Assembly: GCA_948474755.1 (NCBI GenBank)
Contig: CAOLHI010000061.1
Span: 744,001-808,000, forward strand
Direction of reading: 5' to 3'
Length of the DNA: 64,000 bases
Origin: Ctenosaura bakeri
Taxonomy: Eukaryota; Chordata; Lepidosauria; Squamata; Iguanidae
The notes under the pieces are model-generated. The model was not told the origin of the DNA. It did no database searches and saw only the letters and a list, made by a program, of their open reading frames with translations. Positions 35,473-46,297 of this stretch are shown piece by piece. Position numbers and translations under genes: made by a program. Positions within the stretch are counted from its first letter, which is position 1; every line of letters begins with the position of its first letter.

Positions 35473-36589
35473 GAAACAATCTTGTAAAGCACAACAAGAG
35501 AAAGGGATACAAGACCCAACTCACAAAACCACTGACAAATGAACAGAGCCAGGATGTGTGAGGTAAATATTTTTAATATTTGCTTTATTTTTAATATTTG
35601 CTTTATGTTCTGACTCTTTTTTTTTCCCCTAGGAAAGAATTTTTCCTGAAACTTTAGGAGATCTACTTATAATCAGAACTGACAACTGTGAACTAAATGA
35701 TCCAATAGTTTTGACTCAGAACAAGGTAGTAGGCTATGTTCCTAACCTCCATCACATTGAAAAGAGGAAGAGAAGACCTCTTTTTTTTTTAATCTGGCTC
35801 TTCAACAAATTGCTGACTGATGCCACTTGTAGACCAAATTGTTGGACACAGAGCTCTCTGTGAAGTAAGCAGAAATGGATCTCAGGCCAGTGTGGGCAGA
35901 AAGAGTGGGACTGAAACTTGTCAGATTAGATGTGACACAGGAAATGCAACAGTTTTTGAAATGTCAGTCTTGTTGTATCTCCTTCTGCCAGGGAAGAGAA
36001 GCTAGTGGATAACACCAGGAAAGCCCCTTTGCATAAGCCAAGTCAGGAAAGTGATGGCATTTCCCTAACTCCTACTTGCAGAATAGTAATTAAGCAGCAG
36101 GCAGTGACAGCTGGCACTTAGGAGATAGAACATGAGGACACAGAAAAAAAAGGGAGTTTCTGCTACATCTAAAAAACAAAAAAGGACAGATCTATAAGGT
36201 GTGTGTAGTGTGTGTGCGTGTTTGCATGAATATATGTGGCCTAAATCCAATTGCAAGTGCCAACAATGGTAAGCTCATTAAATTGACTGCTGAATGGTAC
36301 AGTGCTTCAGCACTTATGCAAATCTCGCTAATGTGATGGATCTTAGCAGTTGAATCTAGGCCTATATAATTGCACAACCTGTACACACACAAATACACAC
36401 ATGCACACTCATGCATATACACATATGCAGAGAGAGAGAGAAAAAAACTGCAGAATGATTTGGTATAGCCTGCATTTTTAAATGGACTGTCCTGAAGGGA
36501 TGGAAAGAATATTTGAATATATTCCAAAACTGGCTGCAAATGAGGTATTCTGAGTATCTGGAAACCCTATTGAAAAGAATCTGAGAAGG
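35473..36589. other. No recognised element
   Basis: A duplicated 'aatatttttaatatttgcttt'-like stretch lies at about 35565-35607; otherwise nothing supportable. Confidence 0.5.
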
Positions 36590-36822
36590 GTGAGAATTCT
36601 TGCAGTTTAGGACTTATTCTGTGTGGCATTTTTTTTTCTGATGAAAACAGCATTATCTGTGCATAAAACAAACATTCTTTGTATGGGAAACTTGTTTTCT
36701 ATGCAGAAAACATTTTCAAAAACTGTGGAATCTTTGACAACGTATGTGCAGTAAAGAGAAAACAGTAGTTTTTTTGTTTTGTTTGTAAAAAATAAAATTT
36801 ATGAAGATTTCCATCCCTACTG
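36590..36822 (+). repeat. Palindrome-bearing repeat family F, copy 6
   Basis: 'cagtttaggacttattctgt', 'gaaaacagcattatctgtgc', and an end 'gaagatttccatccctact'. The terminal CATCCCTA mirrors the TAGGGATG start of copy 4. Confidence 0.6.
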
Positions 36823-37221
36823 TACGTGTTACTGTGCAAATCAAATCATAGTTATCCTTCTATTTTCACATTTACTGGATTTCACATTACACTTTTGAGT
36901 TCAAAAACTGTATTAAAGTTCATTGTGAATATATATTTTAGGTTTGAAGTTATATTTTACAATAAAATACATGGAAATTCATATTTTAATTTCAAAAAGC
37001 TATTTTGTGGGAAAAATATATTTAACATAATGCATGCACGCACACACACACACACATACACACATATCTCACACATATATTTATGCAGAAAAGGGATACT
37101 ATTGACTCCTCAAAGGATATATGTGAAAATGATACAGTGTAGAAATAGATTAATATCAAAGCTTTTTGCAGCCTCAATTTCAAGAGTTTGCATGGGAACA
37201 ATTTACATTAATAGTCACTCC
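36823..37221. other. No recognised element
   Basis: AT-rich, with a short (CA)n at about 37040-37055. The overlapping 167-codon frame runs into the AAAG microsatellite and is not credible. Confidence 0.5.

Positions 37222-37284
<63 letters not shown>
37222..37284. repeat. (AAAG)n microsatellite
   Basis: About fifteen near-perfect AAAG units. Confidence 0.95.
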
Positions 37285-37294
37285 AGAAAAGTAG

Positions 37295-37486
37295 TATTAC
37301 AGCATAATGATTTGAGTGGTGGCCTATGACTCTGGGAGACTTGGCAGTCTGCTGGGTGACCTTGGACAAGTTATACTCTCTTGGAGGAAGGCAATGACAA
37401 ACCACCTCTGAGCAAATTTTGCCAAAAAAGCTCAGTGATAAGGACCATGTTAGAAATGACTTGAAGCCATACAACAACAGCAGTAG
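37295..37486 (+). mobile_element. Sauria-type SINE
   Basis: tRNA-like head ('cagcataatgatttgagtgg'), body ('gaggaaggcaatgacaaacc') and tail ('gacttgaagccatacaacaa'). The microsatellite lies directly upstream. The B box is degraded. Confidence 0.75.
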
Positions 37487-37979
37487 GAACAACAAATTAT
37501 CACTTGAGAAAATAGTCCAAGTAAGTTATGAAATAGAGATATAAATATAGAGCCCAAAGATGATGTGAACAGAGGAAAGTTTGGTCTGGAACAGAGGGAA
37601 GTCATCCTCAGCTCTCCTCCCCCTGCCAGTAGGCAGTGAACTTCCAGATAATAAAGTAGGCAATTCCAGCTTTCGTCCTGTGAGCCGTACTAAGAACTGG
37701 AATCCCTTATTGCTGTGTATATACCATAAAATGCTGCAAAATGGCAAGAAGTTTGAGGGGGAAAAGGGTACTGTACACATAATGTTGTATTGAGCATCCT
37801 GCCTCCTGCCATCTCTGTTCTCTGAGTTCCAATTCATTTAGGAAAACTGTGTCTTTTGTTTGTTTCTGTGTGACTTGATTTGAAGAATTTCATGATCAAT
37901 GACCAAAACACATAAGTCACAAGATGTGCATGCTGAATCACAAGATTGTCTGTGCTGAGACATTCTGTCTGGAGTTTTG
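37487..37979. other. No recognised element
   Basis: No gene or repeat recognised. Confidence 0.45.
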
Positions 37980-38080
37980 GGGTTCAGCATTACCAATAAC
38001 CTCCAGTGTCTTACTCCATTGTCACCAATTAAAATCAATTGGTGGACCTGGAGTAAGGCACTCGAGGTTATTGCTGACCC
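37980..38080. repeat. 101-bp hairpin, small MITE or RNA hairpin
   Basis: Arms about 45 nt long: gggttcagcattaccaataa pairs with ggttattgctgaccc, and ccagtgtcttactcc pairs with ggagtaaggcactcg. The loop is near aaaatc. It lies at the 5' edge of the LINE at 38090. Confidence 0.8.
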
Positions 38081-38698
38081 AGTTCTACTTCTTCTTTCCA
38101 TTTCATTCCAAGGAAGCTGTATTGCTACTGAACCAATATCTGTTGTCAGTAATGGACTGGATGAAGGCAAATGAACTGAAGCTTAATCCAAGCAAGACAG
38201 ATGTGCTCCAGGTCAGTTAAAAGGCAGATCAGAAAACAAGAGTTCCTGGACAGGATTACACTTCCCCTGAAAGGGTAGCAGCTGAGTTTTCTGGGTGCCC
38301 AGATTTCAGCGGTGACTGGGAGTGCATTTGTACAACTAAAACTTGTGTGCCAACTGATGTGGTCCTTGAGACATCAGATCTGGCTACAGTGACACATGGC
38401 CTGATTACATCATGTTGAACTACTGTGACACACTGTGTGTGGAGCTGTGTGGAAAGTGTTTGAAAACTTCAGGTGGGTTCAAAATGCTGCAGTAAGAGTG
38501 CTGAATGAGGTCAGTTAAAGGCAGCATATCAGTCTTGTAGGGATGGGGGGCGCTGGAGGCAGTTTGCTCCTGGTGGCAATGTTTTGGGGGCATCCTGGTC
38601 CATAGTTACACCCCCACATGCCCTGGCCATGCCCCCACATGCCCTAGCTATGCCCCCATGCACAGCAATCATGCCCGTTGTGCCATAGCCCCGCCCCC

Positions 38699-39507
38699 TG
38701 TGATAATGAGGCTTCCCATTATCTAGACTTAGCTAAAGGGGGACACTTCCCTCTTCAGGCAAACCAAGGGTTAATGAGGTGTTGGGATTAGATTACATTT
38801 TACTGTGGGTCAGCATCATAGGTCATGTGGGTCAGCATCATAGGTCACAGGGTGAGAACTGACCAATCCAAAGGTAAGAGGTGAGCATCTTCGGGATGCT
38901 TCGAGATGCTTCCAAGGAGAAGTTATAAAATTTCTTGGGAGGCCATGTGGCCGAGAGATAACAAAGGGATAACAAAGAAGAACCACCCAGGAACCTCCTG
39001 GAGCGGGGTTCTGAGCCAGTAGCAGGCTGTAGACCTAGCCTCGCCTCCTGGCTTCTTCCTCATAGAACATCTAAGCCTAGGAACATCTGTGAGTACTAGA
39101 AATAGTTATCTAGTCACGTTAGGGACTTTTCTGTTATTTTGGAGCTGGCTGATCTAAAGAATGTATCTGTGCTTTTATATCTGTTCTTTTTGTAACTACT
39201 TGTAACTAAGCGTGCCTGGGAGGGGGGAGCCTCACATGTGTGTTATTTGCCTTGTTCATGTGCATGCCTTTAATAAATACTTTCTGTAAAACCCTGTTTC
39301 TCTCCTTCCCACGCCAACGCTAGATAGACTGGGGGGAAAGGAAGATCCTTAAGCTTAGGGATTGACATGTCTGGACAGCATCCCACTGTGCTGTCCCAAG
39401 TGTCCAGAATTCAGTGGGTGGTGGCAGCGAAGATTAATTAACAGCTAAAATTAATAACAGGCTGGAATTCTACATACCAGTATCACCTGGTGACATTCCC
39501 AGCCTCA
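38699..39507 (+). mobile_element. LTR-like insertion with a tRNA-Leu-type primer site
   Basis: A TG start at 38699, two 22-bp tandem units at 38805-38848, a TATAAAA box at 38924-38930, AATAAA at 39272-39277 and a CA at 39412-39413. Six bases later, TGGTGGCAGCG (39419-39429) matches my recollection of the first bases of a tRNA-Leu primer site. About 80 bp of further sequence precedes the return of the hAT host. I cannot find a second LTR or a clear target duplication, so the right boundary is ambiguous: LTR plus leader, or a longer LTR. Confidence 0.5.
38805..38848 (+). repeat. Two 22-bp tandem units in the LTR-like U3
   Basis: gtgggtcagcatcataggtc is repeated back to back with a single difference at the end of the 22-bp unit. 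The position upstream of the TATA box suggests an enhancer-type duplication; function is inferred. Confidence 0.9.
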
Positions 39508-39966
39508 CACCCCTCCCCATACTCCAAGCTCCCGCCACTGGAGCATATAACACCTTGTTAAAACAGCTTTGCTGGCTACCATTTCATTGCTGGGTACAAT
39601 TTAAATTTCTGGTCATGACTTATAAAGCCCTATAATGGCTTAAGTCCAGACTATCTGAAAAACAGTCTCCTCACATGAATCTTCCAAAGTTTTAAGATCT
39701 GCAGGGGAGGGCTTTCTTTCAGTCTCACTACCATCACAGGCTTGCTTGGTGAGGACATGGAAGACAGCCTTCTCAGTGGCTGCTTCCACCGCCTGGAACT
39801 CGTCCACAGAGGGCTTGGCTGACCCCTTCCCTACTTTCTTTTCATCAGCAGGCAAAGTTTTTGTTGTTGTTGTTTAAGTGGGCTTTTAACGTATAATCAG
39901 GAGAGCTTCTTATTGGGATGTTTTTTTAAAAAAAAGTTTTGCATGTTTTTAAAATGATTTTATATT

Positions 39967-40617
39967 ATGTGTTGTGGGTCTTCTGGGCTTTGAGGCCATG
40001 TTCTATTAGTATTTTCTCCTGATGTTTCGCCTGCATCTGTGGCTGGCATCTTCAGAGGATCTGGTGGCATCTAAGTGAGACAGAGTATATATACTTGTGT
40101 AGTCCCCGGGTGGGAGGGAGCAATTTGCATGTGTTACAGTTGGCCTGTGTGATGGCCTATTGTTAAATGGGATATCCCCCAGGGTGTATTGTTAGTCTGG
40201 GGATATGCATAACAGTGCATTAAGTACATTAGCAACCCATTGTACTGTTCCCTGTCGAGGGACCTCCAGAGTCTGGGTGGTGTTCATTGGCATATTTTTG
40301 AGTGTTTATTTTAGTGTTCTTTAGTACTGGTAGCCAAATCTTGTTTACTTTCCGAGTTTCTTCTTTCCTGTTGAAATTGTCCATGTGTTTATGGATTTCA
40401 ATGGCCTCCCTGTGTAGTCTGACATAGTAGTTATCAGAATGGTCCAGAATTTCTGTGCTTTCAAATAACATTCTGTGCCCAGGTTGGTTTATAACATGTT
40501 CTGCTACTGCTGATTTTTCTGAGTGGATCAGTCTGCAGTGTCTTTCATGTTCTTTGATTCGTGCTTGGACACTGTATTTTGTAATCCCTATGTAGACCTG
40601 CCCACAGCTGCAAGGTA
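39967..40617 (-). mobile_element. Penelope-like element, 5'-truncated, with GIY-YIG endonuclease end
   Basis: 651 bp on the minus strand, flanked by the exact 9-bp direct repeat TTTTATATT (39958-39966 and 40618-40626). It has an uninterrupted frame from the 5' truncation point to the stop at 40229, described separately, followed by a 3' region containing 'ctgaagatgccagccacaga' and 'gcgaaacatcaggagaaaat', which recur in reptile Penelope copies I know of. Confidence 0.8.
40229..40617 (-). pseudogene. GIY-YIG endonuclease domain of a Penelope-like protein (fragment)
   Basis: About 129 codons open from the truncation point to a TAG stop. Visible elements in order: PCSCGQVYIG (the YIG half of GIY-YIG with the Penelope-type cysteines), ARIKEHERHC (conserved Arg and His), KSAVAEHVI, REAIEI (the catalytic-type Glu) and NFNRKEE. 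Known role: the C-terminal nuclease nicks target DNA for Penelope integration. The reverse transcriptase part is absent, so the copy is dead by truncation, yet the remaining frame has no stop, which suggests a fairly young insertion. The first 40 or so codons precede any ATG and were translated by me from the truncation edge. Confidence 0.8.
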
Positions 40618-40800
40618 TTTTATATTGTTTTATTTGGTGTTTTTAATTATTTTAAAATTTTATTGTCAATGTTTTTAATTGACTGTCTCTGGAAGCCAAC
40701 TTAGGTCTCACTCTGAAAGAAAGGCAGCATACAAATTCAATCAATCAACCAACCAACCAACCAATCAATTATTTTCATATTGTTGTTTCTGATGTTATTA

Positions 40801-41481
40801 CAGGTTGAGTATTCCTTATCAGAAATGGTTATGAGAAGTATTCCATATTTCAGATTTTTTTTCAGGTTTTCTGTCACAGTATCTTTTTGGAATAGCTTCA
40901 CATTCTGTTGGTCCACTACATGTGTTGTGAACGAGGTACAAAGCTGGAGACAGACTGAAGATCTGTGAAATGGCAGGAATCCGAGTGGAGTGTTGAGTGG
41001 AAATCCATGCCTCCCACCATTTCACAGACCCTCAGTCTCTCTCTTTTTGCCATCACCTGCCTACTTCTGCTTCAAGGCAGTGGCTGTGGCACTGCTGATT
41101 GTTCATCTCTCAGATCCTTAGTCTCTTTCTGCCACCAGCTGCCTGCTTCTGCCTTTGAAGTGGTGGCTGCAGCATTCCTGTTTGTTTGTCTCTCAGATCT
41201 TCAGTGTCTCTCTCTGTGCTGTCAGCCCACTCACTTCTCCCTTCAAGACAGTGGCTCCTGTGCTCCTCAGATCTGAGAGATAAATGAGCAGGAGTGCCAC
41301 AACCACTGTGTCAAAGGAGGATGAAGACAGCTGGCAGCAAAAAGAGAGAGACTGAGGATCTGAGAGATGAACATGCAGAAGCACTGCAGCCACTGCCTTG
41401 AAACTAGAAGTGGGCAGCTGGTGGCAAAGAGTTTCAGTTTTTGGAGGATTTTGGATTTCCAGATTAGGGAGGTTCAACTTG
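40801..41481 (+). mobile_element. Tigger/pogo-like MITE
   Basis: Starts CAGGTTGAGTATTCCTTATC and ends with AGATTAGGGAGGTTCAACTTG, flanked by TA on both sides. This matches the recalled terminal repeats of a Tigger-type (pogo, Tc1/mariner) family. The interior carries an array of about 85-bp units, three in one orientation and two inverted. No transposase frame. Confidence 0.78.
41025..41440. repeat. Palindromic array of about 85-bp units (3 forward, 2 inverted)
   Basis: Each unit contains 'cagtctctctctttttgcca'-like, 'tgcctgcttctgc'-like and 'ctctcagatc'-like segments. Forward units start near 41028, 41114 and 41198; inverted units occupy about 41270-41355 and 41356-41440. Confidence 0.7.
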
Positions 41482-43025
41482 TACTATCTTTATTTATATT
41501 CTGCCTTTTCCCCAAGATTGGGACTCAAGGTGGCTTACAAATGTAAATGATTATAATTTCATGAGGATAGGATAGAATGCTGAATATAGAGGTGACCAGA
41601 AATAGCTTTCAAAATGGGTTTCAGAAGTGGGTTTTCCAGCCCTTCAACATGAGTCATTATTATAAGATGGAGGGACAAGTCAGTACAACTGCAGGATGCA
41701 ACTGACTAGTAATGTACAAATGTCTGCCCTTGAAAGCTTTGTATCGGAGCAGAGACTTTAACACTAGTGACACAAGCTTATATAAGATCATCACCTCTCT
41801 TAAGTGAATGAGAAAATTGCAACGCAAGAGGTAATTTAATTGTTCCATTGATATTGTGATCATTGTTAATTATGTCCTCTGAAGACATGTCTCTTCCTTT
41901 TAGACTTTCTAGCTTATGATGAATGGTACAAAATGAGCAGAATAGGAAAAGGTGGCAATGTGAACATGTCCTTTCTTAAAGTAACTGCATTCATCACTCC
42001 TTCAACACTATTAGCTGACAGTATTTTTCAAAACAATTCAATTGTCCTAATGTTCTAGTTCATCTTTGCAGATACAGGGACAAATTCTGGCCCTTGCTTA
42101 GACTTTACTGTGCCACTCCAGCTTTTCTGTAATGTACAGCATGCACTTCAAGTGAGCAGTACCTCCCAAGGTTTGAGCTGTTAGCACTTCATACAGTAAT
42201 ATCTCTTCTGGGGAAGGCCTGTATTTTAATAATTTTCTCAGGACCCTGGTGCATGTAAGAGGAGATATATATTTTCCTCTGCAGACAGATCCACCTCTGA
42301 ACTGTAATTTATTATTTTAGTATCTCAGAAGCTGTTTCTTTGAGAAATATATGTGCAGAATTGTATTAAGAGTGCATAGCTTTTATGACTGTGACTGATG
42401 ATTTGTTTGACTAGATCTCTTATGTATCAGCCTAACTATTTGGTATTTTCTATGTGATTTATCCTGAAACTGCCTTAATAAAGTTCAGATATTACTTTCG
42501 CTGAGTAATGGATGAGCTTTTCTCTAAAGTGCTCTTAAACTGTTTCTTTAATGAGTGAGAATTTGGTTGCAGAATTTATACTTATGTGCTGCCTATCTGA
42601 AAGCTATCAATACCATTCTAAATGGACAGGGGAAAGTAAATTGAAAATAATTGAATTTTTCTATATACTGACATAAAATTGAATGTGTGTTTGTAAGCAC
42701 AAAAGTATATTTAATTACTCCATGCAGTAATGGGGTAGCATTTACAGTAAGATGTATGAACAAGCACAGCAGCTAATGCAGCAATCTAATTTTAAACTCA
42801 TCCATGGTGACAACACATTTTCGCCATTATTTTTGCTGTTATTCTTGATTGTCTGGGTGTTCCTGAGTACAGTTAATTATCTATTCTTCTAATAAACACT
42901 CCAATCATGTGTTCTGTTTCCCTGCTATGCACAAAAAAGTGCAGCTGCAAATATGGCTATGTGGGACTATTCTATTTTGCAACAACATAAACCAGAAAAC
43001 CTAGTATATCAGTAAAGTTGAACAC
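41482..43025. other. No gene; possible conserved non-coding sequence
   Basis: The first 60 bp resemble a LINE 3' tail in reverse ('gactcaaggtggcttacaaa'). From about 42290 to 42900 the sequence is AT-rich, free of recognised repeats and without long frames, which is compatible with a conserved non-coding element, but this cannot be tested here. Confidence 0.4.
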
Positions 43026-43135
43026 GCAGGAATAGCACTGAGATGAAGACACTCAGAACCAGGAATTCCCTGGTTCGAATTTCACCCGTGCTAAAAAGTA
43101 ACTAGGTGGCCTTAGGCAAGCTATTTTCTATCAAC
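43026..43135 (+). mobile_element. tRNA-derived SINE fragment
   Basis: 'ccctggttcgaatttcaccc' is a B-box-like segment, followed by 'aactaggtggccttaggcaa', as in the bodies of other SINEs here. Confidence 0.5.
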
Positions 43136-44512
43136 CTCACTGTTGTAATACATACATTTTTGAAGAAAAGGTTAAGCTAGATTAGAAGAAAACTATTGAA
43201 AGGATTACAAAAAGAACATCTATGAAGAATGTGTTTCTGTGCATTTCCAAAATGTACACTCTGGAGAGTTCTTCGGGGGATGGGAGGAGGAGAGACATTT
43301 TACAAATCACATTTTGTCAAATGCATTTATTTTCTTTCACAGAACACATCTCAAGTCTAGATATGCAAAGATTTCAAACTCCAAACTGCATCTATTTCTG
43401 AGTTCAGCCAGGCAGGTGTGGATTGGGTAAATCCATTTAAAAAATACTTTGACAAGAGTGAATTTCTCACACATTCCTAGAGGTAAGCTGACTTCAGTCT
43501 GGTAACTTCAACTTTTTATGCGCATGCACACGCATGCACACGCATGCACACACACACACACCCTCCTAAAATCCCTCCAGTGTGTATTATAGTGGGGAAA
43601 AAGTGAACTTAGTGTGCCTGCCAAAAGATCCCTCCTGTACCCTAGACATTTCTTCAAAGCAACAGCAGATTTGTGCAGTCCTGGGGCTGGTGTAGTTTAA
43701 TTTCCTCCTGTTGAATGGAAGGGGGTTCATAAAGCATTAGCAGCAAACAAGCAGGGAGGGAAATGCAAATGCAAATGCTACTCCCTACTCCTTTCCAACC
43801 TGCTGCCATGGGCTGGTTAGTGCTTTAGATTAGGTAGTATATCCACCTTCAGATCTCCACTCCCTCCCTGGAAGGATTGCTATGCTAATTATGTATATAA
43901 AGAAGAAAAGAAAGTGAAACAATAGAGAGGGAGAAGTATAAAACAAGACATTTCAGGGAAAAGAGAGAGAATTGATAAGGGAGTTAGGAGAATTGGCAAT
44001 AAAAGGCAGCCACAATGTTAAATGCTTGCACTCCAGATGTGCATGTAGACATTAGGAAATGATCATGATTGTTTGCTCACAGGCAGATACAATGAAAATT
44101 AGGCACCAATGAGAAATCATAGGTTCATTTGGTGAGAAGGAAGCCTCGGGTGCATCATTCAGCCAGTGGTGGGTCTGAAAGCCTCACTGACAGATGTAAT
44201 TCTCATCTGTGCCTTGTATATTGTCAGTTTTTTTATTTCCTCAGCCTGTCTTGGCAGCTTGTCCCATTACCAAACTGTTCCTAGAGCTTGATTTTTAAAC
44301 TAACTACTTCTTACTACTTTTCACTTGTTCTAAGGAATGCCATAGTATATCCATCTTTCCAGTGAAATTCTCTGGCAGGGCAATCCTATGCATTTTTACT
44401 AAAAAATCAGTTGTGCTGTATCCAACAAGGGGCATGCTATCTAGTAAGCATGTGCAATATTGCTCATCTTAGATTATCAGTGGAATCAAAACCCAGGTTC
44501 ACTGGTATTTAT
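43136..44512. other. No recognised element
   Basis: Contains a (GCATGCACAC)3-(CA)n tract at 43521-43562. No gene. Confidence 0.5.
43521..43562. repeat. GCATGCACAC / CA microsatellite
   Basis: Three decamer units followed by CA repeats. Confidence 0.92.
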
Positions 44513-44694
44513 GCCTCTAGTACTATTGTTCCACTTTCAACATCCTGTGGAGTTCTGAGGTTTGTAGTTTATTGAGGCTAAAGAGCTCTTTGGCTGAGAA
44601 TTCCAAAGGACCCTCCCTAAACTGCAAATCCCAGGATTCCATAGGATGTTGAAAGTGGAATGATAGCACTATAACAGTGTAGTGCGGAAAGCCC
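44513..44694. mobile_element. Palindromic MITE, copy 8 (left end truncated)
   Basis: Contains 'gaggctaaagagctctttgg' as in copy 7, and a complete right arm ending at a GGAAAGCCCC-like terminus. Confidence 0.75.
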
Positions 44695-44934
44695 CTTTGT
44701 TACATTACAATGGTAACAAGAGTTAATCTCAGCTATTTTTCAGTGTCACTTTAACTGTTACAGTTTGGGCTCATGGCATTCCTAAAGAGTCAAGGAGTAA
44801 TATCACTACTTCAAGACTGGTTTGTACCGTGTTTTGTGAGCTCTGCTGCTGAACATCAAAATGGACAGAAAGAGACTGCATTTTGTACCACAGGCCAAAG
44901 TCTCATTACATACTGATGTTGTTAAAGTAACTAA

Positions 44935-45422
44935 CGCCCTTTTCACACGGGGTAAAAAAAAATGGTGTAGAGCGACCTCTAACGGAGGTCGTCTACCCCA
45001 TAGCGTGGATTGGTGCAGACTACTTTTGTGTAGTTCCACACCCCAATCCACGCCAGGGCGACCGGAAGTGCCAGCACAGCGTGCTTTTTGAAAACCACTT
45101 TTCAAGTTGTTTTCAAAAAGCGCGAGGCGTGCAGCCCCATCCAGCCTTGTCACAGAGCCCATGTGGATTTGCGGACGCGAGAAAGGGCATCCCTGCAAAT
45201 CCGGTGGGGGGGGGGATTTCCGGCTGGCAAGCTTCTCCGATTGGTGGAGAGGCTCGGCCAGTCAAAATCTGCCATTTTGGGCGCTGCTGAGCGCCGTGGA
45301 TGCCACCGGACTCTGCAAATGTGTGGAGCAGCAAAACGCGATGCTCTGCCCGGCAATGGAACAAGGTAAGCCCCGTTTTGGCGTGGCTTGCTCCGTTCCA
45401 CCGCCCGTGTGTGAAAAGGGCC
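44935..45422. mobile_element. PIF/Harbinger-like element C (GC-rich)
   Basis: Ends CGCCCTTTTCACACGGGG and CCGTGTGTGAAAAGGGCC. Flanks TAA and AAA match at 2 of 3. Internal inverted repeats include gcgtggattggtgcagacta with the later caatccacgcc. The interior is unlike A and B, so only the ends are shared. Several overlapping frames of up to 148 codons are not credible. Confidence 0.72.
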
Positions 45423-46297
45423 AAAGTCCCTTTGGATACACCAGATTAAGGAAGCCTGCAATAGACTCAAAGTTATCTTATCACTACATCTATATCAGTA
45501 TGTGTCTACCTTTAAACAGCACTGCAATTCTTCTCATTTTGGCAATAAATTAAGATTATTAGCAATTTAGCTCCACACACTTCCTTTTTAATGCTTTAAA
45601 CTGGGGGTAATTGAAATCACATGACTACTTACCAGTTAGTCCCTTACAATAATGTATTTGCATCTTGTTGGAAGATAGTTGGTATTAACCTAGGAGATAA
45701 AGACAACATTGATGTTTTCCTGCCCTCTGCTTGTTTCCTATTGATCATCTATACCATAACTCTCATAGTGTCCGGGATCTTCTGTCGATAGCTATGAAGG
45801 GAGATGCACAAGTCTGAACTTGGAGCCCAAAATCAGAGGATAAGTGGGGGGAAAACCCTACTAATTCTCAATCAGAAACATGGAAGGGCTGCCATAGTTC
45901 TTCTTATTGAGGCAAGCCCAGGGGTAGCCTGGGTTGATTGAATCATTCTACTATTAACAGGATTCTTTAACTGTTCAAGGAAATGCTCTAACCTGTAGTT
46001 TCTATGAGCCAACACAGGAGTTAATAGGCAGAGAACAGTAGGTCCTGTGTTTTGGCTGTGAGTTCAACACATGCTATAATTTTTATTTTGGCTTTTTTTC
46101 CCCAATATGAGATCCAATGTAGTTTACTATATAATTACAAAGTGTATCTGTCTAGTCAAGAAATACTACAGAAAGCACATGAATCAGACTCTTAGAAGAC
46201 ATAAAATGTGTTTGTGGCTGTAGGATAGCCTCAACTTTATGCTGATATTATTCATTGGTGCATCCTAGTTATATCACCTATGCTGTCTCTCTTATCC
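45423..46297. other. No recognised element
   Basis: No supportable gene. Confidence 0.5.

Larger units (their letters stand above)
38530..39540 (+). mobile_element. GC-rich hAT-type MITE, copy B, split by an LTR-like insertion
   Basis: Starts CAGTCTTG and ends CGCCACTG, flanked by CAGCATAT (38522-38529) and GAGCATAT (39541-39548), 7 of 8 matching. The left part (to about 38698) and the right part (from about 39508) are colinear with the reverse complement of 2145-2326, with 'ccatagccccgcccc' and 'ctccaagctcccgcca' as landmarks. Confidence 0.72.
38090..40780 (+). mobile_element. CR1/L2-clade LINE remnant with nested insertions
   Basis: Three coding or tail pieces in order: 38090-38529 (reverse transcriptase region; a readable stretch is MDWMKANELKLNPSKTDVLQ), 39549-39966 (C-terminal region, with a readable LQWLP-like start and QFKFLVMTYKAL) and 40627-40780 (3' UTR ending in a (CAAC/CAAT)n tail). 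Stops and frame changes are frequent, so it is a dead copy. The two gaps are filled by a hAT element at 38530-39540, itself split by an LTR-like piece, and by a Penelope-like element at 39967-40617. Confidence 0.75.

Noticed and set aside
36826..37329. 167-codon plus frame
   Set aside because: Its C-terminal part is KERKKERK-type translation of the AAAG microsatellite, and the start is a non-ATG codon.
40229..40471. Host nuclease gene
   Set aside because: The frame belongs to a truncated Penelope-like element with a target duplication, not to a host gene.
44935..45422. Overlapping frames up to 148 codons, looking like a gene island
   Set aside because: They are contained within a terminal-inverted-repeat element with no transposase similarity.
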